Below, one piece after another: positions 52,536 through 60,311 of a stretch of 64,000 nt of DNA. How positions within the stretch are numbered: position 1 is the stretch's first letter; each line of letters opens with the position of its first letter. The position numbers and the translations under genes are program-made. The stretch comes from Nitrososphaerota archaeon (GTDB lineage: Archaea; Thermoproteota; Nitrososphaeria; Conexivisphaerales; UBA164), in assembly GCA_023381255.1 (NCBI GenBank), contig JAMCTX010000001.1, positions 1-64,000 on the forward strand, in the 5' to 3' direction. The notes under the pieces are model-generated. The model was given only the letters and a program-made list of their open reading frames with translations, was not told the DNA's origin and searched no databases.

Positions 52536-54388
52536 TTGCGCACCACCAGATCTATGACCGGCACGGAAAATACTTCCCAGCTTTGGGCCTTGCTGTCATA
52601 GCGCGAGTTGACAAATACCCTCCATCCATCATCGTCAAGAGCAGGGAAGTCGGACCTTGAATAATAACCGGGCCACCTGGTTTCCTTCCTGTACAGCATA
52701 TGCACCACTATTGCCTCAGCCGTCAGTATCCTGTGCCACAGCTCCCATGTCCTGAGCAGCTGGTGATAGTTTTCGGCAGCGGCATAATTAACGAAGTCTT
52801 CCTTTAGCATTTTTATCAGCTTTAGCGCATTGTTGAGCATCACGTCGCTGGTTGTATACCATGACCCCCATCCCGCAGCGTATTCATCCATCAACTTCTG
52901 CAGGCGCGCAAGCCCCTGGTCGTACCACATCATGTCTGGCGACACTTTCCCAGCAGTTATCTCATACTTGTTTTTGTTATAACGCTCTATTGGCTCATAT
53001 AAATTGAGCTTCATCCGCTCAATCGTGCTGTTGTCGATTTGAAGATGCTCGTCGCTGTGGTCCATAAGATATTTAACGGCAGATTTCGCAGCTATTCTCC
53101 CTTCAGTAAATGACCCGGAAGAGAATTTATGGGGCGATGCACCGCACGCGTCTCCAGCCACGAAAAGCCCGTCAACTGTTGACATCCTGTTGTAACCCCA
53201 GAAATAACTTTTGCTCCTGTCCCCGTTGCTCAAGCTGGAGCTTATGTCTTCGGGGCCGCTGGCCCACGCTCCGTTTTCAGTTGCGTGCGAGCCCATTGCA
53301 TAAGGCTCTGACGGCAATATTTCAGAAGGCTCCTTCATGGGATCCACATTCTGACCCGCCCAGACCAGCGCCTGGCTGATTGTCATGTCAAGGAAGTCTT
53401 CCCAGCCGAGCTCCTCATTTTCCCTGGTGAGAACCTTTTCCGTGTGCATGTAAATCGGTCCCCTGCCGGCCTTTAGCTCCATTAAGCTTGAAAGCACCCT
53501 GAGATTTGTGGGGGTTGGCACGACATCGGCATAACCCATCTTCCCGTTGAATAATTTCCTGATCTCTTCCTTGTGTAGCTCAAAGCTGTCTTGCCCAAGC
53601 GCGTTTGTCTGCTTTGCCTTTAGCAGCAACTGCCATGCGCCCACAGGACCGTACCCATCCTTGTACCTGGGAACGCTGAACCTTGCTTCCATCATTGTCA
53701 TGGTTGCCCCTGCCTCTATCAGCAGCCCATATGCGGACCCGCTTGCCCAGTGCGGATACCATGTCCTTCCTGCTCCTTCGCGGGAAGACCTGGGCCTGTA
53801 TATCTGGGAAGCGCCGCCGGCAGAAACTATCACCACTTTTGATTTAAATACGTAAAATGTTCCGTCCCTTACGTCAAACCCAACTGCACCAGCCATTTTA
53901 TTATTGGCATCCTTTATCAGGCGGGTGATCATAACCCTATTATAGATTTCAGACGCTGCCTTTTTTGCGGCCTCAGCAACAATTGCCTTATAGGATTCCC
54001 CGTGTATCATTATCTGCCATTTCCCTTCCCTCAGGTAATGGCCATTTTTATCCCTCATTATCGGCAGTCCCCATTCATCGAAAAGATGAACCGTTGAATC
54101 CACATGCCTTGCAACGTCGTAAACCAGGTCGTCTCTTATTATCCCCATCAGGTCATTCTTCACGTAGTTTACGAAGCCTTCGGGAGTATTTTCATCCCAT
54201 CGCATACCCATGTATGTGTTTATCGCCGACAGACCCATTGCAACCGCACCGCTTCTATCCACATTTGCCTTCTCTACAAGCACTATCCTGGAATTTCTTG
54301 ACCAGTACCTTGCCTCCCATGCCGCACCGCACCCAGCCATTCCTCCACCGACTATCAGGATATCGCAGTCAACTGTTTTGCTCTTCAA
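52532..54388 (-). CDS. aprA: adenylylsulfate reductase, alpha subunit
   Basis: 618 residues. FAD-binding GGGMAGCGAAWEARYW at the N-terminus, SAGGASQIYRPRSSREGAGRTWYPHW (long conserved AprA stretch, substrate region), GDACGASPHKFSSGSFTEGR near the flavin end, and a C-terminal helical domain with RWPGYYSRSDFP. Reduces APS to sulfite and AMP, or the reverse. Overlaps aprB by 4 nt and sat by 4 nt. Confidence 0.95.
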   Translation of the reverse strand: MKSKTVDCDILIVGGGMAGCGAAWEARYWSRNSRIVLVEKANVDRSGAVAMGLSAINTYMGMRWDENTPEGFVNYVKNDLMGIIRDDLVYDVARHVDSTVHLFDEWGLPIMRDKNGHYLREGKWQIMIHGESYKAIVAEAAKKAASEIYNRVMITRLIKDANNKMAGAVGFDVRDGTFYVFKSKVVIVSAGGASQIYRPRSSREGAGRTWYPHWASGSAYGLLIEAGATMTMMEARFSVPRYKDGYGPVGAWQLLLKAKQTNALGQDSFELHKEEIRKLFNGKMGYADVVPTPTNLRVLSSLMELKAGRGPIYMHTEKVLTRENEELGWEDFLDMTISQALVWAGQNVDPMKEPSEILPSEPYAMGSHATENGAWASGPEDISSSLSNGDRSKSYFWGYNRMSTVDGLFVAGDACGASPHKFSSGSFTEGRIAAKSAVKYLMDHSDEHLQIDNSTIERMKLNLYEPIERYNKNKYEITAGKVSPDMMWYDQGLARLQKLMDEYAAGWGSWYTTSDVMLNNALKLIKMLKEDFVNYAAAENYHQLLRTWELWHRILTAEAIVVHMLYRKETRWPGYYSRSDFPALDDDGWRVFVNSRYDSKAQSWEVFSVPVIDLVVRK

Positions 54389-54825
54389 TTTTTCTCACCT
54401 TTAATGCTGGGAACCGAATTGATGTACAGCTTTTCGGGCTCAAGCGAAAGTTCTTCCGTCTTGCCCATTTCTGCCTGCGGATACTCCGAGGGGGGCTTGA
54501 TTGACCCCCATTCTGTAGTCCTGATGGGGAACGAGAATTTTTTGCGCGTCCCATTCCTGTATGAAATGTTCCATTCTATGGTATTTTTTCTGTCATCCCT
54601 TACCACAGTTATCGATGCACCCATAGGCACAAAATCGGCATACCCCCTTACATCCACAGCCTGCCTTCCGCACACCTTAACGCAGTTTAAACACTCCCAG
54701 CATGCGTCAGGCTCAATGTTATAGGCTTTCCTGCTCTTCCTGTCAAAATGTATTATGTCGCTTGGGCAGATATCTACGCAGTCGCCGCACCCTGAGCATT
54801 TTGATGCATAAACAAATGTTGGCAT
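54385..54825 (-). CDS. aprB: adenylylsulfate reductase, beta subunit
   Basis: 146 residues with two [4Fe-4S] motifs: CSGCGDCVDICP (Cys10, 13, 16, 20) and CWECLNCVKVCGRQA. The remaining C-terminal part wraps around the alpha subunit in known structures. Electrons pass through the two clusters to FAD in AprA. The upstream membrane gene ends 1 nt before its start. Confidence 0.95.
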   Translation of the reverse strand: MPTFVYASKCSGCGDCVDICPSDIIHFDRKSRKAYNIEPDACWECLNCVKVCGRQAVDVRGYADFVPMGASITVVRDDRKNTIEWNISYRNGTRKKFSFPIRTTEWGSIKPPSEYPQAEMGKTEELSLEPEKLYINSVPSIKGEKN

Positions 54826-55560
54826 TTAGCCCTCAACCTCCTTATTTAAGGCAACTTTCTTGTCAAACCTGTCGTATGTGTTCCAGATTATCTGGTAGAG
54901 CGCATGCGAGAACTTCGTAAACGGCATCGTGGCAAACAGGGCAAATATAAAAGCCATGTGCACCCAGAAAGCGGCATCAACATACAAGGAGTACGCTTCC
55001 GCAAGCTCCAGCAGGAAGCCGGTTATAACGGTAAATGCCAGAAGGAGCAGGAACAGGTCTGCTGATGTAACAGCCTTCCAATCTTCTCCCCTGTACCTTG
55101 AAGGCCAGTATATTACCACGCCTGCCAGAATGATTATTCCGCCAATTAACCCAAGCCCGGTCTCGATTGCGCTTCCCGCAGGCCCAAGGTAGAAAGCCTT
55201 TGAAAACGTGTACGGGGTAATCCACCTGTCAAAGATAAACCCTATCAGCGTGGATATGAGCAGCAGCACAAATCCGTAAAATATGAGAAGGTGGGAAAGC
55301 CTCTTTACATGGGTCCTGTTTTCATAAAAGGCTTCAGTATGGCAGGCTGCCATAGGTTCCGAGGCAAACATGTCAAGGAAGATTGTCTCTATAAATGCCC
55401 TGGCCAGCAGGCTGCCGTTCCCCCCCTGGGCATTTGAATATCTTGTGAACCTTTTTGCTGCGCCCCGCTTTAATTCAAATATAAACCCGGCTGCGAGCAC
55501 TACAACCAGTATTATAGATCCATAGATAATTTCATAATGCGTTGCTGGCAACGAAATCAA
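54826..55560 (-). CDS. membrane cytochrome-b-like partner of AprBA (AprM/QmoC-like)
   Basis: 244 residues with about six TM helices and His residues in helices (VKRLSHLLIFYGFV, WVHMAFIFALFA, KFSHALYQ). The overall pattern matches the QmoC C-terminal/HdrE-NarI-like membrane domain. It lies directly before aprB-aprA-sat, in the place where sulfur oxidisers have AprM and sulfate reducers QmoABC. QmoA and QmoB are not in the window. It probably links AprBA to the quinone pool. Confidence 0.78.
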   Translation of the reverse strand: MISLPATHYEIIYGSIILVVVLAAGFIFELKRGAAKRFTRYSNAQGGNGSLLARAFIETIFLDMFASEPMAACHTEAFYENRTHVKRLSHLLIFYGFVLLLISTLIGFIFDRWITPYTFSKAFYLGPAGSAIETGLGLIGGIIILAGVVIYWPSRYRGEDWKAVTSADLFLLLLAFTVITGFLLELAEAYSLYVDAAFWVHMAFIFALFATMPFTKFSHALYQIIWNTYDRFDKKVALNKEVEG

Positions 55561-55576
55561 TAACTGTCACATATAG

Positions 55577-55612
55577 TTAATGCAATTTTTACTATAAATA
55601 GCTGTGCATTAA
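55577..55612. promoter_or_regulatory. inverted repeat around the apr operon TATA box
   Basis: TTAATGCA (55577-55584) and TGCATTAA (55605-55612) are exact reverse complements, 20 nt apart. Between them, on the minus strand, is TATTTATAGT, a TATA box about 35 nt before the apr operon ATG at 55560. A dimeric regulator bound here would control TBP access. Its partner could be the neighbouring ribbon-helix-helix-like gene. Confidence 0.45.
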
Positions 55613-55645
55613 TGTGTTAACGAATGTTTGCAACTGTTCACAGGA

Positions 55646-56269
55646 TTATGCGCTGCGCTTTATCAGCTTCTCCATTTCAGCATCGCTTATCTCAAACCCT
55701 ATTTCAAGCACCCCCGTATTGACCTGGCAGTTGCAAATCAACACTTCCCTGTACACTGAAAATAACCCTCTTAAGACTTCATTAACAAATTCCGCTGTTT
55801 CCTTTGACCTCCCAACGCCGGCAGTTTTAAACACGAATATGGTTGCTTCACCGGATTTTTTCATTGACTCCAGGTCAAACCTCTTTATTGGAAATATCTG
55901 CGTCAGGACGTCCTTGCTGTTGGCTATCAAATCAAAAATGGATGGATAAAAGGTCGAAAGGTAGAGGCCAAGCTCTTCCCCCTGCTTGCGGCCGATTTTC
56001 ATAAGCCATTCCCTGTCATAAGTGTAAAGCCTGTTAATGACTTCCTCCAGCAGATTCCCGGGCACGGGCACGGCATCGACATCCTTCATAATTTTAATAA
56101 TTTCCCAGAACTTGGGCATACTGCTTACATTCCCACCCTTGCTTATCAGATCCAGACAGGAGTTCAGCATTTCATTTGCCATGGCATATGCTGTTTTATT
56201 CTCCCTTTCAGATTCATCCGCAAGCCTTAATGCAAGCTGCTTATCAACGGCTATGTTTGTCCTTGGCAT
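55646..56269 (-). CDS. ribbon-helix-helix-like N-terminal protein, candidate regulator
   Basis: 207 residues. The first 45 (MPRTNIAVDKQLALRLADES...) look like a ribbon-helix-helix DNA-binding domain; the remaining about 150 residues form a mixed alpha/beta domain with a Cys pair in VLICNCQVN and strand segments ATIFVFKTAGVG. Not assigned to a known family. It lies directly upstream of the apr-sat operon on the same strand, and a short inverted repeat around the apr promoter is a natural target. Regulation by sulfur compounds through the Cys pair is speculation. Confidence 0.55.
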   Translation of the reverse strand: MPRTNIAVDKQLALRLADESERENKTAYAMANEMLNSCLDLISKGGNVSSMPKFWEIIKIMKDVDAVPVPGNLLEEVINRLYTYDREWLMKIGRKQGEELGLYLSTFYPSIFDLIANSKDVLTQIFPIKRFDLESMKKSGEATIFVFKTAGVGRSKETAEFVNEVLRGLFSVYREVLICNCQVNTGVLEIGFEISDAEMEKLIKRSA

Positions 56270-56359
56270 AATGCTTTTTCTATTAAGATTCTTATATAAT
56301 TATCGATTATTAAATTTTAAAAAAAGAAACGGTGAAATTTTGCAAAAAAATGCAAAGAT

Positions 56360-56869
56360 CTATTCTATTTGTATCCTTTTGCCCTTTCCGCTAAATGGCG
56401 ATTTTGGCTCAAAGTTTATCTGCAATATGCCGTTTACGAATGACGCCTTTGCGCTTTCCGGGTTTATATCAACATCAAGCCGTATATCAGCATCATATTT
56501 TCTGTTCATTCCTTCTGCTTCCACATGGACGCTCCTCTCTGCTGCTTCTACGTTAATTTTGTCTTTTTCCGCGCCGGGAACTTCGACTATTACAGATATT
56601 TTATTGCCCTTGGGGTCGCTTATGACGTCATAGTATGGCTTGATTGCGTTGCTTCTCTTGATCCCACGCGCGCTGGGCGAGATGTTTCCAAATTCCCTCA
56701 CCACTGGCTTGCCCTCCTCATCAGTTGTCCATGAAAAGCCGTAGAAAAATGGCCCTTCCTCGCCCTCCTCCTCAATTGATTTGAATATTCTATCAAACAT
56801 CTCGTCTATTTCCTTGAAGTATCTCCATACATCGTCTTCCCTTTTTCTCCTAAATGGATCAATGCTCAT
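56360..56869 (-). CDS. small heat-shock protein (Hsp20/alpha-crystallin)
   Basis: 169 residues. Alpha-crystallin domain strands: PYYDVISDPKGNKISVIVEVPGAEKDKINVEAAERSVHVEAEG and the C-terminal ASFVNGILQINFEPKSPF. A C-terminal RIQIE provides an I-x-I-like anchor. ATP-independent holdase. Own promoter likely, with a TATATATT-type run near 56889-56897. Confidence 0.9.
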   Translation of the reverse strand: MSIDPFRRKREDDVWRYFKEIDEMFDRIFKSIEEEGEEGPFFYGFSWTTDEEGKPVVREFGNISPSARGIKRSNAIKPYYDVISDPKGNKISVIVEVPGAEKDKINVEAAERSVHVEAEGMNRKYDADIRLDVDINPESAKASFVNGILQINFEPKSPFSGKGKRIQIE

Positions 56870-56946
56870 GTGTAAATTTCTATCTTTCGATATATATTAG
56901 TTTTTACGCAAAATTGACTTTTCGGCCAGCGGCTATTTTTCAATGA

Positions 56947-58182
56947 TCATGTTATGCGCGTGAACTTCATTGAGAGTTTTTTCATTTCACCATCTATTTT
57001 GACATGATATGCAGGCGTGGAAGGCCTTATTCCCCTGAGAAATACGTCATTGTCATATACATATGTAACGTATATAATGCTGGCATACTTTTTCTGCACA
57101 TCAAGCGTTTTAAGCCAGTTATAGCCGAAACCTATCACCGTCGCTTTTTGCCTGGACTGGGCAGACGTGAACACCCTGACCACATCTTCATACTGCACGG
57201 GGTCCCTCATGTACAGTGCTTCATTTGAGAGAGCATCATATATGTGCAGCGTCTTTTTATTTGAAAGTATTGATTCATATTGCTCTATGGCTTTGCGGTT
57301 TTCCGCCTCCTCAGAGGTTTTAAAAACAAATATTTCGGGATTTTCAAGACCGGTTAGCTTTTTTATATCTTTCATGACAGACATATTATCTTCGTCTGGC
57401 CTCAGGTATAGCAGTACCTGAAACCCCCTGTTGATAAAGTGGGAAACAATTAACATCCTCATATAGTAGCTGAATATGGCTGGAGTACGGTGGTCCAGGA
57501 TAAACAGTATTCTGCCAAGATATTCGTTGTTATCCCCTATTTTTATTTCGTCTGGAAACCGGACTGGCTCATAACCGGCAATATCGTTTATTGCACCGAT
57601 AGAACCGTCAAAAATGCTGGCCCCCTGTTCAAACGTAAAATTGTACCGCTGCTTGGCAATCATCCTGTCTCTGTCCTTTTCGATTTCAGCATACCTGATT
57701 ATCTTTTCCTCCTTTATTTCCAGTTCCACATTTATTATTATATCGCTTATGTAGCTCAGCCTTTCGCTTAACGCCATCGAGCCCTCCGTTATGAGGATCA
57801 GGGAGGCATTATGCTGCTTTGCGGAACTGTAAATTACCTGCAGGAGCGTCCTCATGCCAAAATCGCTCTTTACCCCTTCAAGCATGGCATCAATGGAATC
57901 TATGACAACCGCTGCCCCTTTCTGCATCTGGCTTATTATCTCGGAAGTCTGCTTGTTGAGGGCGCCTCCCGTGCCGCTTAGCCCCCTAACTAATTCTATA
58001 TGCCCATTATTTTTTATGCCCAGCCTTTCCATTTTCTGTAAAAGGGAATCTATGGTTTCGTTGTATGATACAAAATAAGATTTTTCAACATCAATTAACG
58101 ATTTGAGAACAAGCGTGGTTTTCCCCGCACCAGGAGCCCCCTTTACAAGGGTTATGGTGGAGGGCCTAGCTATTTCTAACAT
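56947..58182 (-). CDS. RAD55/KaiC-like ATPase, GvpD-like
   Basis: 411 residues. The N-terminal RecA-fold domain has Walker A GAPGAGKTTL (15-24) and a Walker B strand GAAVVIDSIDAML near residue 90, in the pattern of KaiC/RAD55-type archaeal ATPases and the halophile regulator GvpD. The C-terminal about 200 residues carry alternating strands and helices with no clear motif. Single ATPase domain, so not a true KaiC. Role may be signalling or regulatory. Confidence 0.7.
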   Translation of the reverse strand: MLEIARPSTITLVKGAPGAGKTTLVLKSLIDVEKSYFVSYNETIDSLLQKMERLGIKNNGHIELVRGLSGTGGALNKQTSEIISQMQKGAAVVIDSIDAMLEGVKSDFGMRTLLQVIYSSAKQHNASLILITEGSMALSERLSYISDIIINVELEIKEEKIIRYAEIEKDRDRMIAKQRYNFTFEQGASIFDGSIGAINDIAGYEPVRFPDEIKIGDNNEYLGRILFILDHRTPAIFSYYMRMLIVSHFINRGFQVLLYLRPDEDNMSVMKDIKKLTGLENPEIFVFKTSEEAENRKAIEQYESILSNKKTLHIYDALSNEALYMRDPVQYEDVVRVFTSAQSRQKATVIGFGYNWLKTLDVQKKYASIIYVTYVYDNDVFLRGIRPSTPAYHVKIDGEMKKLSMKFTRIT

Positions 58183-58404
58183 ATCAAATCACAAACTATA
58201 ATTTAAGTATAAACTGGTATTTATCTCTTTATGGCACGACACGACTTACTAGCAGCTTTCCCGCTAAAACATCTGAGAATTACAGCTTCACCCAAGCCTC
58301 TAACATCATTTTAACATCTACTTTGGATTAAAGCTTGACGCTAAGGCAGGACTGTGCTGATCAAGAACTAAGGTTATGACGGCATCGTTGCATGACAAGT
58401 TGAC

Positions 58405-58737
58405 ATGAGCAAGCCTAGAGAGCCAATTGTTAGGGACAAAGCGTACAGCTTTGTTTAAACTAAGAGAATAGCGGTTATCATGATAAGAGCATCTAGGAAT
58501 AATCCCCTTACTGAAGAGGACAAAGAGGTTAGCAGGATCCTTTCAGGCATAAGGGCTCACGTAGAGGACCCATATGCGATGATGAAGATGATATTCAATT
58601 TTACCGTAATGCATGCCACTACAATACCGCGTGAGAATGTAAAGGCTATGTTCATGTATGCCTGCTTTAACCTGATGAGGGCAGCGTTCCTGACCAACCA
58701 GTTAACTAATGTGAGCCTGGGACAATTTTTATGGTAA
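58405..58737 (+). pseudogene. IS5-family transposase remnant
   Basis: Separate fragments in different frames match the C-terminal part of IS5/IS1182-like transposases: SKPREPIVRDKAYSFV (58408-58455; family form VYRDKGYFG), then after a stop the frame at 58480-58737 with NNPLTEEDKEVSRILSGIRAHVEDPYAMMKMIF (family form RxxVExPFxxIK) and MFMYACFNLMRAAFL. The N-terminal two-thirds, terminal repeats and target duplication were not found. The stretch 58183-58404 before it has no coding content. Confidence 0.6.
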
Positions 58738-58854
58738 AAAACGATGAAATAAAAATCACTGATGGCGGGAGAGGAGAAATTGAAAGGAAGAGATCTGCGG
58801 TATTACACCATTACCTGACCCTATATAATTAAAGCGCTTTTTTGCTAGCAGGAC

Positions 58855-59736
58855 TCAATTTTTGTGCCCGATTTTCAGGCTTGCGGTTATTTCCTTGATC
58901 CTTTTGTCAGATATTAATGGCTCGTGGAAACCTGCATTCAGGAGCATTAGCCTGAATGAATACACGCCTGCCATGGAAAACGCAAACCCAACCAGCAGGG
59001 CAAATGGCTTTGCTGGAATATTCAATATAAAAAGCAGGTCCATTGCAAATTGCACGACAACGCCCGAGAATGACAACTTTAGCAGATTTTGTCTATCCCC
59101 TTCCAGCATTTGCCGCAGTGAATATTCTATGGATTTGTATTGCTCGCGCCTCAATGCGCTTATGTACGCAAAAAGCAGGACCAGAGCCAGAAGGCTGATG
59201 CCTAATGAAATATAAGCAAGGGTCAACACATCGGGCTGGTAAAGGGAAATTATAAAGGCGTCAAGCGATGCGCCGCCAGATATAGCGTAAACAGCCGTCA
59301 TGACAGATGACCAGCCGTTTTTCCAGAGCTTTATGTCCTTTACATCCTGCAGGAGCATTACTGGGTAGATGAGGACGAGGATGGACAGGGCAAATTCTAT
59401 TGCATACAGCGGGAAGGCATACAGGTTTAATATGTATGCAAGGATCATCGCCAGCCAAACCAAAATATACAGTATGTTAAATATGGCCCCGCGCGCCATC
59501 CAGGATGTCTTGTAGTTGTAAATTGAACGCCAGAAGTTGGAAGGCTTTCCCAGTTCTGACAGCAGCACTGCAAGTCCTGCCAGTATGAATACTGGACCAA
59601 GCATGTATACAAGCCGGTTGCTGCCAGCTGATAGAAAATAGATTATGAACATTGATGAACCGGTGCCGCTCAGCAGGAAATCAAGCGCGACCCGCCATCC
59701 GAACTCGTGTTGTCTGAATGGTTCCATGTCAATCAC
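58855..59736 (-). CDS. NrfD/PsrC-type membrane subunit
   Basis: 293 residues with about eight TM helices; pattern LGKPSNFWRSIYNYKTSWMARG is typical of PsrC/NrfD quinone-interacting subunits. It takes electrons to or from the quinone pool for the Mo protein and ferredoxin subunit encoded directly upstream, overlapping the latter by 4 nt. Confidence 0.85.
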   Translation of the reverse strand: MIDMEPFRQHEFGWRVALDFLLSGTGSSMFIIYFLSAGSNRLVYMLGPVFILAGLAVLLSELGKPSNFWRSIYNYKTSWMARGAIFNILYILVWLAMILAYILNLYAFPLYAIEFALSILVLIYPVMLLQDVKDIKLWKNGWSSVMTAVYAISGGASLDAFIISLYQPDVLTLAYISLGISLLALVLLFAYISALRREQYKSIEYSLRQMLEGDRQNLLKLSFSGVVVQFAMDLLFILNIPAKPFALLVGFAFSMAGVYSFRLMLLNAGFHEPLISDKRIKEITASLKIGHKN

Positions 59737-60311
59737 CAGATGTAGTACACCGACACATTAAATCCTTCCTCCTCCTTTAGTGACTTAGCCCTTGACATGA
59801 GGCTGTGAACCCTGCTGCTGGGGTCGTCAATGTCGCCGAAAGTCCTGGCCTCATATGGACATGCCTGAACGCATGCCGGATTTTCCCCTTCCCTGACCCT
59901 GTCTATGCAGAAATCGCACTTTTCAGCTGTTCCATGCCTTTCATCCTCGAGGTCCATTCTTGGGACATCAAGTGGCCTTCCTGAATCATCATAAAAGTAC
60001 CTAGCCATATAGGGGCATGCGGCTGCGCAGTACCTGCAGCCCATGCACTTGTTCTTGTCGATAAGCACAATTCCATCATCTGTTTTGAATGTTGCCCCGG
60101 TGGGACACACCTTCAGGCATTCAGGGTTTTCGCACTGCATGCACAGTATTGGCAGGTAGAACTTGGTTACATCTGGAAAGCTTCCTGATTCAAGCTCCAG
60201 CACCTGCCCGTACTTTACACCAAACCCGGTTGAGTTATCTATTTTGCATGCGGCTGTGCAGGAATTGCAGCCAACGCACTTTGTCAGGTCTATCACCATG
60301 GCATATTTCAT
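59733..60311 (-). CDS. four-cluster ferredoxin subunit of molybdopterin oxidoreductase
   Basis: 192 residues from ATG at 60311 (MKYAMVIDLTKCVGCNSC), overlapping the Mo-protein stop by 4 nt. Cys groups CVGCNSCTAAC, CMQCENPECLKVC, CMGCRYCAAAC, and CDFCIDR...CVQAC make four [4Fe-4S] sites, as in PsrB/DmsB/SreB. Passes electrons between catalytic and membrane subunits. The longer frame from 60377 overlaps the Mo gene by 70 nt and is not family-like. Confidence 0.9.
   Translation of the reverse strand: MKYAMVIDLTKCVGCNSCTAACKIDNSTGFGVKYGQVLELESGSFPDVTKFYLPILCMQCENPECLKVCPTGATFKTDDGIVLIDKNKCMGCRYCAAACPYMARYFYDDSGRPLDVPRMDLEDERHGTAEKCDFCIDRVREGENPACVQACPYEARTFGDIDDPSSRVHSLMSRAKSLKEEEGFNVSVYYIW

Noticed and set aside
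58183-58404. Possible gene or RNA before the IS5-like remnant
   Set aside because: Stops in all frames and no structure; probably decayed IS sequence.
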